Assembly (NCBI RefSeq): GCF_003600355.1
Contig: NZ_CP032416.1
Location: 2,376,183 to 2,440,182, forward strand
Length of the DNA stretch: 64,000 nucleotides
Direction: 5' to 3'
Source of the DNA: Clostridium fermenticellae
GTDB taxonomy: Bacteria > Bacillota > Clostridia > Clostridiales > Clostridiaceae
Shown here: in pieces, positions 27,400-36,462 of the stretch
Layout of the letters: each line of letters starts with the position of its first letter
Position numbering within the stretch: position 1 is the first letter of the stretch
Notes under the pieces: generated by a model
Database searches by the model: none
Told to the model about the DNA's origin: nothing
Seen by the model: the letters and a program-made list of their open reading frames with translations, nothing else
Position numbers and translations under genes: made by a program

Positions 27400-28200
27400 T
27401 TAAAATTTTATACCTGCAGATTTATATAATTCTACAAAATGTCCAACAGGACCAACTCCATTTCCGATTGAAAAAGAATTTTCAATTGCTTTAGTTATGT
27501 ACTCTTTAGAAAACCTAACTGCCTCCGATATACTTAAACCACGACTTAAAAATGAAGCTATTGCAGATGACAACGTACAGCCGGTTCCATGTGTATTTTT
27601 TGTATCTATTCTCTTTCCTTTTACCTTTATAAAATAATTCCCGGTCAGCAATATATCATTTGCATCATTAAGCCTGTGTCCACCTTTAACCAGCACATTT
27701 TTTGCCCCTAAGGCCTCTATTCTTTTGGCTGCTTCTTTCATATCGTCTTCATTCTTTATCTTCATCTTTGCTAAAACCTCTGCTTCAGGTATATTAGGTG
27801 TGACTAAATCTGCAATTTCAACAAGTTGTTTCAAAGACTCCTCTGCCTTTACTTTAAGCAAGTGATATCCGCTTTTAGATACCATGACAGGGTCAAGCAC
27901 TATATTTGATGCTTTGTATTTTATCAGTAATTTTTTTATAACTTCTATACTGTTACTGTTTGACACCATACCTATTTTTACTGCATCAACCTTTATATCA
28001 TCAAATATAGCCTTAATCTGTGCTTCAATCATATCACTATCTACATCCATTGATTTTTTAACTCCAACTGTATTTTGTGCAGTTATTGCTGTTATAACAC
28101 TCATTCCATAAACACCAAGTGCACTCATTGTTTTTAAATCTGCCTGTATTCCAGCACCACCACAGCTATCAGAGCCAGCAATCGTTAGTACTTTTTTCAA
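27400..28200 (-). CDS. thiD: Hydroxymethylpyrimidine / phosphomethylpyrimidine kinase
   Basis: This 266-aa ribokinase-fold enzyme phosphorylates HMP twice for thiamine synthesis. It shows KKVLTIAGSDSCGGAGIQADLKT at the start, VLDPVMVSKSG and NTHGTGCTLSSAIA with the anion hole. The start is a TTG at 28200, seven bases after AAAGGGGTG. The open frame continues upstream, but those codons lie in the TPP riboswitch and its terminator and are not coding. It is the first gene of thiD-thiM-thiE. Confidence 0.95.
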   Translation of the reverse strand: MKKVLTIAGSDSCGGAGIQADLKTMSALGVYGMSVITAITAQNTVGVKKSMDVDSDMIEAQIKAIFDDIKVDAVKIGMVSNSNSIEVIKKLLIKYKASNIVLDPVMVSKSGYHLLKVKAEESLKQLVEIADLVTPNIPEAEVLAKMKIKNEDDMKEAAKRIEALGAKNVLVKGGHRLNDANDILLTGNYFIKVKGKRIDTKNTHGTGCTLSSAIASFLSRGLSISEAVRFSKEYITKAIENSFSIGNGVGPVGHFVELYKSAGIKF

Positions 28201-28232
28201 TTTATACACCCCTTTTACAAAGTTTTGCCTCA

Positions 28233-28264
28233 AAATAAAAATGCACTGCTGAAAAGCAATGCAT
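28233..28264 (-). terminator. Riboswitch-controlled terminator before thiD
   Basis: On the minus strand ATGCATTGCTTTTCAGCAGTGCAT forms a stem and is followed by TTTTTATTTT. It lies between the TPP aptamer and the thiD ribosome binding site and is the likely expression platform, ending transcription when TPP is bound. Confidence 0.85.
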
Positions 28265-28275
28265 AAAATTCTTAA

Positions 28276-28360
28276 TTTTTGCTTCCCTACGCCAATATTA
28301 ACTGGATCAGGTTCAAAGGGTTGGAAACTCCTCTCAGCCTCAAGCGGCACCCCCACAAAC
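28276..28360 (-). ncRNA. TPP riboswitch (THI element)
   Basis: The minus strand carries the conserved TPP aptamer parts in order: GGGGGTGCC, GCTTGAGGCTGAGA, CCTTTGAACCTGATCC and AGTTAATATTGGCGTAGGGA, with closing stem TTTGT/GCAAA. It precedes thiD and the thiamine salvage genes, which fits the known role. When TPP binds, transcription should end at the following hairpin. Confidence 0.97.
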
Positions 28361-28380
28361 GTTATTATTAATATACTATT

Positions 28381-28409
28381 ATTATATACATATATATCCT
28401 AAATTTCAA
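28381..28409 (-). promoter_or_regulatory. Promoter of the thi operon
   Basis: TTGAAA (28409-28404) and TATAAT (28386-28381) on the minus strand are 17 bases apart. They overlap the last codons of addA and lie about 20 bases before the TPP aptamer. Confidence 0.75.
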
Positions 28410-31400
28410 CAGCCGTATTATTATAAAGCAAATATAAATACTTATTCTTAACCTTCTTACCTGTAATTAATTCTAAAGCCTTCGCATAATACTTAAGTTG
28501 GAACTCATATTTTCGCTTAATATCCCCTATATCCTCTATATAGTCTGTTTTATAATCAATTACAACAAGTTCATCATCCTCTTCAAAATAACAATCTATT
28601 ATACCTTGAACTAATATTTTTTCATCTTCATATAATTTCTTTGGCAAATCTTCATATATCTCACTACTACTTAAATTTATGATAAATTGTTTCTCTCTAT
28701 AGACATTATTTGAATTAAGCATTCTCTTGCCAAGCTTAGATGTAAAAAGCCTTAATATCTTCTGTACATCAACACATTTAGCTTCTTCTTGTGTTATAAA
28801 ATTTTTTGTTATTAGGCCCTCAATCTGATGAGCTATGTCCTGCGATCTAAGTACATTTTTTAAGTCAAGTTTCTGAAGAACTAGGTGCACAATTGTACCT
28901 CTTTCTGCACCTGATATATTCTTAGTCTCCTTTAAAAACTTTGGAGTATTTAATGAAGTATTTTTAAATATAACTTCACTATCACCATCCTGTGATAATA
29001 AAAATTTTCTTTTAAGTTCTGATATTGACATTTTGGCACTTATATTTTGTGCATCTCTATATTTATATTTCCAATTAAGTCTTCTTGATACCTCGTCTCC
29101 AAACTCGCTAATATTGGAATCTAAGTTTATATCATTTATATATTTTAGTACATCATTTTCAGAATCATCATAAATCTTCTTTCTAAAAATAGATTTGTCA
29201 TACAAATTTATCGTCCACTTAGAATTATCTTCTATAACATACTTTGATACATTAATTTGTCCGAGTCGTCTTATAAGCTTTCCATCTTTATGCCTTGAAA
29301 GTGCTCCTCCTATCCAGTCAAGATAACTTCTTGCACTTATTGTATAATATTCAGGTATTTTTTCCTCTTTAACTTCTGTACACTCGCACCATCTGTGACA
29401 AGTTTTTTCTATATTATTTACCATGCCCGTTAAAATAAGCTTTTCCTTTGCTCTAGTTAATGCCACATAAAGTATTCTCATCTCTTCAGATAATGTCTCT
29501 AATTTTATTTTTCTCTTTATTATCTGTTTTTGAAGTGTAGGATAACTTATTCTTCTCTCTGCATCAATAAAATCTGCTCCAAATCCAAGATCACTGTGAA
29601 ATAATATACTCTTATTAGCATCCATTAAATTAAAGTTTTTACCTGTTCCAGAGAGTATTACAATAGGAAATTCAAGTCCTTTACTCTTATGTATACTCAT
29701 GATCTTTACCACATTCTCATTTTCTCCAAGAATCTTTGCACTTCCCATATCTCCACTGCTATTTTTAACTTTATCTATAAAATTTATAAAATTAAACAGA
29801 CCCTTATAACTAGTGTTCTCATATTGAACAGCTTTGTCAAACAACATTCTTAAGTTAGCCTGCCTTTGGCTTCCGCCCGGCATAGCACCTACAAAACCAT
29901 AGTAACCTGTATCAGTGTACAAATACCATATAAAGTTATTCAAATCCATATTCATGGATTTATCTCTCCAAACATCAAGTCTATTTAAAAATGCAGACAC
30001 TTTGTTTTTTAATTTTAAACTTATATGATCCAGGGTATAATCTACAATCTTATCTTCTTCGCATGCATCATCCTCAAAATACTGATCTATTAGTTTCATT
30101 GCACTGTAGAAATTTATATCTTTATTTACCATCCTTATATCTATTAATTCTTCTGGTTCAAATGACTCTATTGGAGACCTTAATACAGCTAAAAGAGGTA
30201 TATCCTGCATCGGATTATCTACTATTTTAAGCATACACATGATAGTTTTTATCTCCGAGGAATCAAAATATCCAATAGCTGTATCTGCAAATACGGGTAT
30301 TCCTTTTTCCATTAACTCTTGAACATAAACCGAAGCCCAATTTGAAGTTGCTCTTAAAAGTATAACAATATCCCTATATTCTACCTTTCTATAAGCATCT
30401 ATAGTTTTATCATAAATTAAAAAGCTGCTGTCTCCATTTACAAGTTCATTTATTTTTTTTGCTACCAATCTTGCTTCTATCTGTATATTATCTGGATTCT
30501 CTTCATCACCGTCATCTATAATAAGGTCAGCATCATTTTTTGATTCACTTTTATCTATCAGATCTAACTCTATTGGCATGTCATTATCTGTCTTTTCAAA
30601 GCTAGCAGCACATTCTAAAAATTCAGATTCATCATAATCAATTTCTCCAACCCTTCTAGACATTATTTGATTAAACACATAGTTAACACCATCTATTATT
30701 TCCTTCCTGCTTCTAAAGTTTTTAAAGAGTTTTATTTTTCTGTTCAAACTATTTTTTTCTTCAGAATATGTATTATATTTATGAAGAAATAATTCTGGTT
30801 TTGCCTTTCTAAATTTATATATACTCTGCTTTACATCGCCAACCATAAACATATTGGGAAAAGGGTCCTTTTTTGATATTGAATTCATTATAACTTCCTG
30901 AACTTCATTGCTGTCCTGATACTCATCTATAAGTATCTCGTCAAAATCATCCCTATATCCAAGTGCCACTTTAGATGGAAGTATTTTGTTATCGTGAGTC
31001 TCTGTGAGTATTTCAAGGCAAAAATGTTCTATATCATTAAAGTCTATGACTCCTCTTTCCCTCTTTTTAATGCTAAATCTATCATCAAATGCTATAACAA
31101 CATCAACTAACGATTTTAATACAAAATACACATGTTTTATATCCTTCGATATATTCTTATTCTCTACAAATATATCAGATATTATAGCTAAAACCTTTTT
31201 CTTGACATTATCCCTTATTCCCTTTGCTTTTTCCTTTGCCTCTTTATCAGCATCCTTATTTTTTTTAGCGGGGAGCTTATCAAAGTTAACAGTTTTAAAT
31301 ACACTGTTCATAGAATCCCAATTTTCACAGGACAATATAAGCTTCATATTATAAATGTCATGTTCAAGAGGGTCTATATAGTAACTGATCCCACTTGCAT

Positions 31401-32115
31401 TCTTAACTATGGTTAAAGCCTTTTCCAGGTTATGAAGACATGCTGTTATTTCAACATTTACATATTTAACAAGCATCTCTGCCCATTTGGATTTACCAAA
31501 ATCAAAGTTTGGGTCTACATTAAACTCTTCTGCCATTTCTACAAGCCATTTTTTAGGATATGGATTACTTGTAGAAAATCTGTGCAGGTCTAAAATTAGG
31601 TTTTGAACATTAAAATCATTTTTTCTTCCATAACATTCTAAAAGCTTCAAAAGTTCTGGATCGTCACTATCATACATATCTTCCATAACATCATCCAACG
31701 CCTCTTGTTTAAGAAGGACAGCCTCTGTATCATCACATACTCTAAAATTAGGATCTAAATCTACTACATGAAAGTTTTCCCTTATAATTTTTAGGCAAAA
31801 CGAATGTATAGTCATTATATTTGCTTTATTCAAAAGTATGAGTTGTTTCTGAAGATTTTTAGATTCTGGTTTTTCCTCGAGTTCTTTTGATATTGCATCT
31901 CCTATCCTTTCTTTCATTTCCGATGCAGCTGCATTTGTAAATGTAACAACTAATAATTTATCTATATCAATTCCATTATCAGAATCGGTTATTTTTTCTA
32001 TTATTCTTTTGACAAGCACCGCAGTTTTACCCGCACCCGCTCCTGCAGCAACTAATAAATTGCAGTTTTTAGTATAAATAGCTTGTTTTTGCTCATACGT
32101 CCAATTCGTACTCAT
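28399..32115 (-). CDS. addA: ATP-dependent helicase/nuclease subunit A
   Basis: This protein of about 1238 aa is the AddA half of the recombination helicase-nuclease that processes double-strand breaks. It has a UvrD-type helicase core: Q-motif TYEQKQAIYT, Walker A AGAGAGKT (24-31), DEILIDEYQDSNEVQ, VGDVKQSIYKFRKA, IMSIHKSKGLEFP and LYVALTRAKEKL. A C-terminal RecB-type nuclease follows (ELVVIDYKTDY). The ATG at 32115 (MSTNWTYEQ) behind GGGTGA is better than one 15 codons upstream. AddB is encoded about 4.3 kb upstream, not adjacent as is usual, with three unrelated genes between. Confidence 0.96.
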   Translation of the reverse strand: MSTNWTYEQKQAIYTKNCNLLVAAGAGAGKTAVLVKRIIEKITDSDNGIDIDKLLVVTFTNAAASEMKERIGDAISKELEEKPESKNLQKQLILLNKANIMTIHSFCLKIIRENFHVVDLDPNFRVCDDTEAVLLKQEALDDVMEDMYDSDDPELLKLLECYGRKNDFNVQNLILDLHRFSTSNPYPKKWLVEMAEEFNVDPNFDFGKSKWAEMLVKYVNVEITACLHNLEKALTIVKNASGISYYIDPLEHDIYNMKLILSCENWDSMNSVFKTVNFDKLPAKKNKDADKEAKEKAKGIRDNVKKKVLAIISDIFVENKNISKDIKHVYFVLKSLVDVVIAFDDRFSIKKRERGVIDFNDIEHFCLEILTETHDNKILPSKVALGYRDDFDEILIDEYQDSNEVQEVIMNSISKKDPFPNMFMVGDVKQSIYKFRKAKPELFLHKYNTYSEEKNSLNRKIKLFKNFRSRKEIIDGVNYVFNQIMSRRVGEIDYDESEFLECAASFEKTDNDMPIELDLIDKSESKNDADLIIDDGDEENPDNIQIEARLVAKKINELVNGDSSFLIYDKTIDAYRKVEYRDIVILLRATSNWASVYVQELMEKGIPVFADTAIGYFDSSEIKTIMCMLKIVDNPMQDIPLLAVLRSPIESFEPEELIDIRMVNKDINFYSAMKLIDQYFEDDACEEDKIVDYTLDHISLKLKNKVSAFLNRLDVWRDKSMNMDLNNFIWYLYTDTGYYGFVGAMPGGSQRQANLRMLFDKAVQYENTSYKGLFNFINFIDKVKNSSGDMGSAKILGENENVVKIMSIHKSKGLEFPIVILSGTGKNFNLMDANKSILFHSDLGFGADFIDAERRISYPTLQKQIIKRKIKLETLSEEMRILYVALTRAKEKLILTGMVNNIEKTCHRWCECTEVKEEKIPEYYTISARSYLDWIGGALSRHKDGKLIRRLGQINVSKYVIEDNSKWTINLYDKSIFRKKIYDDSENDVLKYINDINLDSNISEFGDEVSRRLNWKYKYRDAQNISAKMSISELKRKFLLSQDGDSEVIFKNTSLNTPKFLKETKNISGAERGTIVHLVLQKLDLKNVLRSQDIAHQIEGLITKNFITQEEAKCVDVQKILRLFTSKLGKRMLNSNNVYREKQFIINLSSSEIYEDLPKKLYEDEKILVQGIIDCYFEEDDELVVIDYKTDYIEDIGDIKRKYEFQLKYYAKALELITGKKVKNKYLYLLYNNTAVEI

Positions 32116-32165
32116 AAAATCACCCAATCTAATTTTACTACTATAATATAAACTCCTCAATTCAT

Positions 32166-33224
32166 TTAATATACTACTACATTTTTACCTAAATTCTTAG
32201 CTTTGTACAAATTCATGTCTGCTCTTTCTATTATTTGGTGTAAATTCTTATCATCATCCTTGACAACAGCTATACCTATAGATATCGTTATTTTATAACT
32301 TATACCTTTAAAGTTTACTACTGTATTCTCTATATCTTTTCGTATAGACTCCATTCTGTTATAAACGCTTTCCATATTTTTAACATTATTCATATATATT
32401 ATTATTTCTTCTCCGCCATATCTTGCAATTATATCATCTTTTCTAATATTATTGCTTATAATTTCGCATATATTCTTTAAAACCAAATCACCAAACTGAT
32501 GACCATAGGTATCATTACACTTTTTAAAATCATCTACATCTATCATAATGATTGAAAAATTTCTTTCACCATCTGAAATTTTTTTATTTATAACAGAAAA
32601 AAAATAGTTTCTGTTATAAAGCATTGTTAAAAAATCTCTTTCTGAACTTCTCTTAGTCTGATTATATAGTTTATTATTTTCAAGACAGATGGCTAAATGA
32701 TTACTTAATGCTTTTAAAAGCCTGATATGTTCTTCTGTCAAATAATTATACATATTATGCTCCACCACTATAGCTCCTAGAATAACATCATTTAAATATA
32801 TTGGCATGCAAATACATGAATGTATTTGCATATTCTCGTCTCTAGAGATATCATCTTGCGAGTTAATTAATAATACCTCCAATTTGTCCTGATTTTCATT
32901 AAATTCTTTAATCATAAAATGATGTTTAGTCTTGTCAAGATTGGAAACCATTAATTCTAATTTATCGTCTTTTAATAAATAAACACTAGAATATGTAACA
33001 CCTAGTATTCCTATCATTATATCGTTTATAGTAAATACTAATTGATCACTTCCTAAAAATTTATTTATATACTCACTTATTTTCATTATTAAAGATAACA
33101 TATTGACCTTTTCATCCAATTCTATTATCTTAGAACTTTGCTTTTGCATAGTTTCTTCAGCTACTCTTTGATAGCTTTCATAATCCTTCTTTAATTTATT
33201 ATATTTATCCTCTAATGACGACAT
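32166..33224 (-). CDS. GAF-GGDEF diguanylate cyclase
   Basis: This 352-aa cytoplasmic protein has an N-terminal coiled coil (1-45, MSSLEDKYNKLKKDYESYQ), a GAF-like sensor domain (about 45-185) and a GGDEF domain (about 190-350) starting DFLTMLYNRNYFF. The active-site loop reads RYGGEEIIIYM, that is GGEEI in place of GGEEF, which may still be active. It would make cyclic di-GMP from two GTP. There is no receptor I-site RxxD clearly before the motif. AAGGAGATATAT precedes the ATG. It lies 50 nt before addA on the same strand; a functional link with addA is not expected. Confidence 0.9.
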   Translation of the reverse strand: MSSLEDKYNKLKKDYESYQRVAEETMQKQSSKIIELDEKVNMLSLIMKISEYINKFLGSDQLVFTINDIMIGILGVTYSSVYLLKDDKLELMVSNLDKTKHHFMIKEFNENQDKLEVLLINSQDDISRDENMQIHSCICMPIYLNDVILGAIVVEHNMYNYLTEEHIRLLKALSNHLAICLENNKLYNQTKRSSERDFLTMLYNRNYFFSVINKKISDGERNFSIIMIDVDDFKKCNDTYGHQFGDLVLKNICEIISNNIRKDDIIARYGGEEIIIYMNNVKNMESVYNRMESIRKDIENTVVNFKGISYKITISIGIAVVKDDDKNLHQIIERADMNLYKAKNLGKNVVVY

Positions 33225-33447
33225 ATATATCTCCTTAACATATTTACCTAAAACTAGACTAGTATAAAATATTACTATTCACCATTTATTCTAAAATTTA
33301 ACATTAATAATTATATGATAAATATTGTACCATAATGAGTATTATACAATTCTATTTTAATGTAAACATATGTAATATGCATGTTTAATTTTTTAACCTC
33401 GCTTAAGAAGATATAACTTAATATATAAAAATTAATCTTTAATATTT

Positions 33448-34944
33448 CTATTTATAATTATTTAAAAAATCCAAAATCTTAGTCCTAATTTGATTCTTAT
33501 CACATACAATTTTATGTAATATCTCCTTATTTTCTAAATCATTTATTGAATCAGGAATATTTACAAAACCTATTTTATTCATTTCTTTTATCAAAGAAAA
33601 ATCATCCATATAAGAATACTTGCTGTCCAAAGCCTTCATCACAAATTTTGTAAATTTATAAGGACTAGCAGTAGATGCAATCAATACCTTTGTATTATCA
33701 TTTGTTTCCTCTAAATATTTTTTATATACAGAATATGCAACAGCAGTATGCGTGTCAATAAGATATTTATCTGAATCAAAAATCTCTTTTATTGAATCCA
33801 AAGTCTCTTTTTGAGTTGCAAAGTTTCCATAGAAATCCCTAAGGCCATCCTTCATATTCTGAGATATACTATACTCCCCATTAGTATTTAATGAATTCAT
33901 TAATTGTTTAACCTCACTACAATCACAATCACTTATTAAATATAACAGCCTTTCTAAATTACTAGATATAAGTATATCCATTGAAGGCGATATAGTCACA
34001 AAAAAATCTCTGTTTTTATCATAAATCCCCTTATTTATAAAGTCAGTAAGTACATTATTATCATTGGATGCACATATCAATTTTTTTATGGGCAATCCCA
34101 TACTTTTAGCATAATATGCTGCAAGTATATTCCCAAAATTCCCAGTTGGAACAACTACATTTATCTTTTCATTCTTATCTATTTGCCCGTTCTTAACCAT
34201 ACTGGCATATCCATAAAAATAATATACTATCTGTGGTATTAGCCTTCCTATATTTATAGAATTTGCTGACGACAATACATAACCCATATCAAATAATTTT
34301 TTATTAAAGAAACTATCCTTAAATATATTCTTTACACCTGTTTGTGCATCATCAAAATTACCATTCAATCCTATTACGCAAGTATTGTCTCCTTCTTGTG
34401 TAACCATTTGCATTTCCTGTATCTTACTCACACCATTTTTAGGGAATAAAACTATTATTTTTATTCTATCTACCCCTGAAAAACTCTCTAAAGCTGCTTT
34501 CCCAGTATCCCCAGATGTGGCAGTAAGTATCAAAATATCTTTATTAAAATCATTCTTTTTAGCGGATACTTTCATCAAATATGGAAGTATTGACAATGCC
34601 ATATCCTTGAATGCCAGTGTAGGTCCATGATACAATTCCATAAAATATACATTACTCACTTTTTTTAATTCTACTATATTTTCAGTATCAAATTTTGAAT
34701 CATATGCTCTGCCTACGCATTCTCTTAATTCTGATTCATCAAAGTCAGTAAAAAATTCACTCATTACTAGATACGACAATTCTTTATAGTTCATATCCAC
34801 GATACTATTTATTTCATGAGTTAAATCAGGTATACTGTCAGGTACAAATAATCCTCCATCTTCACTTATCCCCTGAAGTATAGCCTGTGATGAAGTAAAT
34901 AATCTCCTGTCCCCTCTTGTGCTCTTATAAAAAATTTGTTTCAT
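33448..34944 (-). CDS. thrC: Threonine synthase
   Basis: This protein of about 498 aa is a PLP fold-type II enzyme of the long threonine synthase form. It starts MKQIFYKSTRGDRRLFTSSQA and shows LYHGPTLAFKDMALS with the PLP lysine and TATSGDTGKAALESF. It converts O-phosphohomoserine to threonine. The ATG at 34944 follows AGGAGATTATGTAAA; the frame extends 12 codons further without a ribosome binding site. No other threonine genes are adjacent, so it is probably transcribed alone from the AT-rich region upstream. Confidence 0.95.
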   Translation of the reverse strand: MKQIFYKSTRGDRRLFTSSQAILQGISEDGGLFVPDSIPDLTHEINSIVDMNYKELSYLVMSEFFTDFDESELRECVGRAYDSKFDTENIVELKKVSNVYFMELYHGPTLAFKDMALSILPYLMKVSAKKNDFNKDILILTATSGDTGKAALESFSGVDRIKIIVLFPKNGVSKIQEMQMVTQEGDNTCVIGLNGNFDDAQTGVKNIFKDSFFNKKLFDMGYVLSSANSINIGRLIPQIVYYFYGYASMVKNGQIDKNEKINVVVPTGNFGNILAAYYAKSMGLPIKKLICASNDNNVLTDFINKGIYDKNRDFFVTISPSMDILISSNLERLLYLISDCDCSEVKQLMNSLNTNGEYSISQNMKDGLRDFYGNFATQKETLDSIKEIFDSDKYLIDTHTAVAYSVYKKYLEETNDNTKVLIASTASPYKFTKFVMKALDSKYSYMDDFSLIKEMNKIGFVNIPDSINDLENKEILHKIVCDKNQIRTKILDFLNNYK

Positions 34945-35329
34945 TTTACATAATCTCCTCTCATACCATAAACAACCCACAATATATTAAATTTAATTAA
35001 TATACATTATACTTATTATTTATGGCATAATAAAGGATTATCGTAAATATTACACAAATTCTTCTGTACAAAAACATATACGGTAAATTATACGGTATCA
35101 TATACTATCTATATTATCATATTTTTAGTATAAAAATATACATTTTTTACATAGAATAATCGAATTATGACAATATACTCATATATTACAATCATTTAAA
35201 AGTTTAAAAAAAGTTTAAAAAATTATCCAATGAAAATAATGTATAATAGAATACGTGTTTACTAGTAATATATCTTCAATATGGAAGGATGTGAATGGGC
35301 ATAGCTTACACTACTGCCTAATTTTTAAT
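34945..35329. other. Divergent intergenic region thrC / NlpC-P60 gene
   Basis: This stretch of 385 bases is extremely AT-rich. A -10-like TATAAT at about 35241-35247 and GAATGGGCATAGC…CTACTGCC near 35295-35320 suggest a promoter and a short leader for the plus-strand gene. I could not match this leader to a known riboswitch class, including the c-di-AMP type often found before NlpC/P60 genes. Confidence 0.5.
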
Positions 35330-36304
35330 ATGTTCAATAAAAAACTTATAACAAGCTTTATGATAATTACTTTATTAATAAATGCAGCTTATGCTAAAAA
35401 TGTGCTGGCAAGCCCATCTTCTACCCAAATTTCAATAACAAATACAAATAAAGAAGATGACCTTGAAAATAAAATACAAATTGCCGATAATGAAATAGAA
35501 AAAAATATTGATAATTTAAATACATATAACAATAAAATAAAGTCTCTTGAAAAAAATATAGTAAAAAATGAAACAAATATCAAAAACCTAACAACCCAAA
35601 TTCAGAAATTAAATGATGCCTCTAAACAACAAATACGTGCTATGTATATCAATGGTATGTCTGAGGGTTACATAGAGTTACTGCTATCATCTAAAAATAT
35701 AATTGATTTTGCAGATAAGGCAATAGCTGCCCAAAAAATTATCTCTTTTGATAAGGATACTCTTAGAACTCTAAGCCAAAACAAACAAAATATTAAACTT
35801 GAAAGTGATAAATTAGATTCTGATAAAAAAAATCTCGAAGAATTAAAGAATGATGTAAATAAAAAGATACAGTTATTAAATGAGCAAAAAAATTCTGAAA
35901 AGGCTCTCTTAGCTCAATTAAAGGATGATGATTCAAAAAGTTTAGACACTACAAATACTGATAATGCCATAGTCAATTATGCATTTAAATTTTTAGGTGT
36001 AAAATATGTATGGGGAGGTACATCGCCTGACCCTGGATTTGATTGCTCGGGTTTTGTTCAATATGTCTATGCCCATTTTGGTGTAAGCATACCAAGATTA
36101 TCACAAAATCAACAAAATTATGGTACAGATATTACTGACAGATCATTACTTAAACCAGGAGATCTAGTTTTTTTTGGCAGACCTGCCTACCATGTTGGGA
36201 TGTATATAGGTGATAATAAATTTATTGAAGCTCCCCATACAGGTGATGTTGTAAAAATATGTGCTCTTGGAAATTATACCTCTGCCAGGAGGATTACCAA
36301 TTAA
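35330..36304 (+). CDS. Secreted coiled-coil NlpC/P60 peptidoglycan endopeptidase
   Basis: This protein of about 324 aa starts MFNKKLITSFMIITLLINAAYA, a signal peptide. A long coiled coil follows (about 35-205, rich in K, E, N and Q), as in PcsB/CwlO-type hydrolases. The C-terminal NlpC/P60 domain has the catalytic Cys in FDCSGFVQYVY (about 238), His in HVGMYIG and a third polar residue in IEAPH. It would cleave stem-peptide bonds in the wall. The ATG at 35330 lacks an obvious ribosome binding site. An in-frame GTG at 35291 lies too close to GGAAGGA, so the start is uncertain. It is the only plus-strand gene between addB and addA. Confidence 0.9.
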   Translation: MFNKKLITSFMIITLLINAAYAKNVLASPSSTQISITNTNKEDDLENKIQIADNEIEKNIDNLNTYNNKIKSLEKNIVKNETNIKNLTTQIQKLNDASKQQIRAMYINGMSEGYIELLLSSKNIIDFADKAIAAQKIISFDKDTLRTLSQNKQNIKLESDKLDSDKKNLEELKNDVNKKIQLLNEQKNSEKALLAQLKDDDSKSLDTTNTDNAIVNYAFKFLGVKYVWGGTSPDPGFDCSGFVQYVYAHFGVSIPRLSQNQQNYGTDITDRSLLKPGDLVFFGRPAYHVGMYIGDNKFIEAPHTGDVVKICALGNYTSARRITN

Positions 36305-36427
36305 TATTTTATAAATTATGCACATATATTTAAATACTCCATATAATAAATATATAAGAGATAAGAATTTTTCAAATCACATAAATATTCTAGTTAGTTT
36401 TTAATTTTCCCTATCACCTCCAATATA

Positions 36428-36462
36428 ATAAAGGGGAGCAGTAAATAATACTACTCCTCTTT
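36428..36462. terminator. Bidirectional terminator between NlpC/P60 gene and addB
   Basis: AAAGGGGAGCAGT pairs with ACTACTCCTCTTT around AAATAAT, with one mismatch. It overlaps the 3' end of addB and lies between the two convergent genes, so it can serve both. Confidence 0.7.

Noticed and set aside
35255-35330. c-di-AMP (ydaO-type) riboswitch before the NlpC/P60 gene
   Set aside because: The known conserved blocks of that class are not present; the leader is too short and AT-rich.
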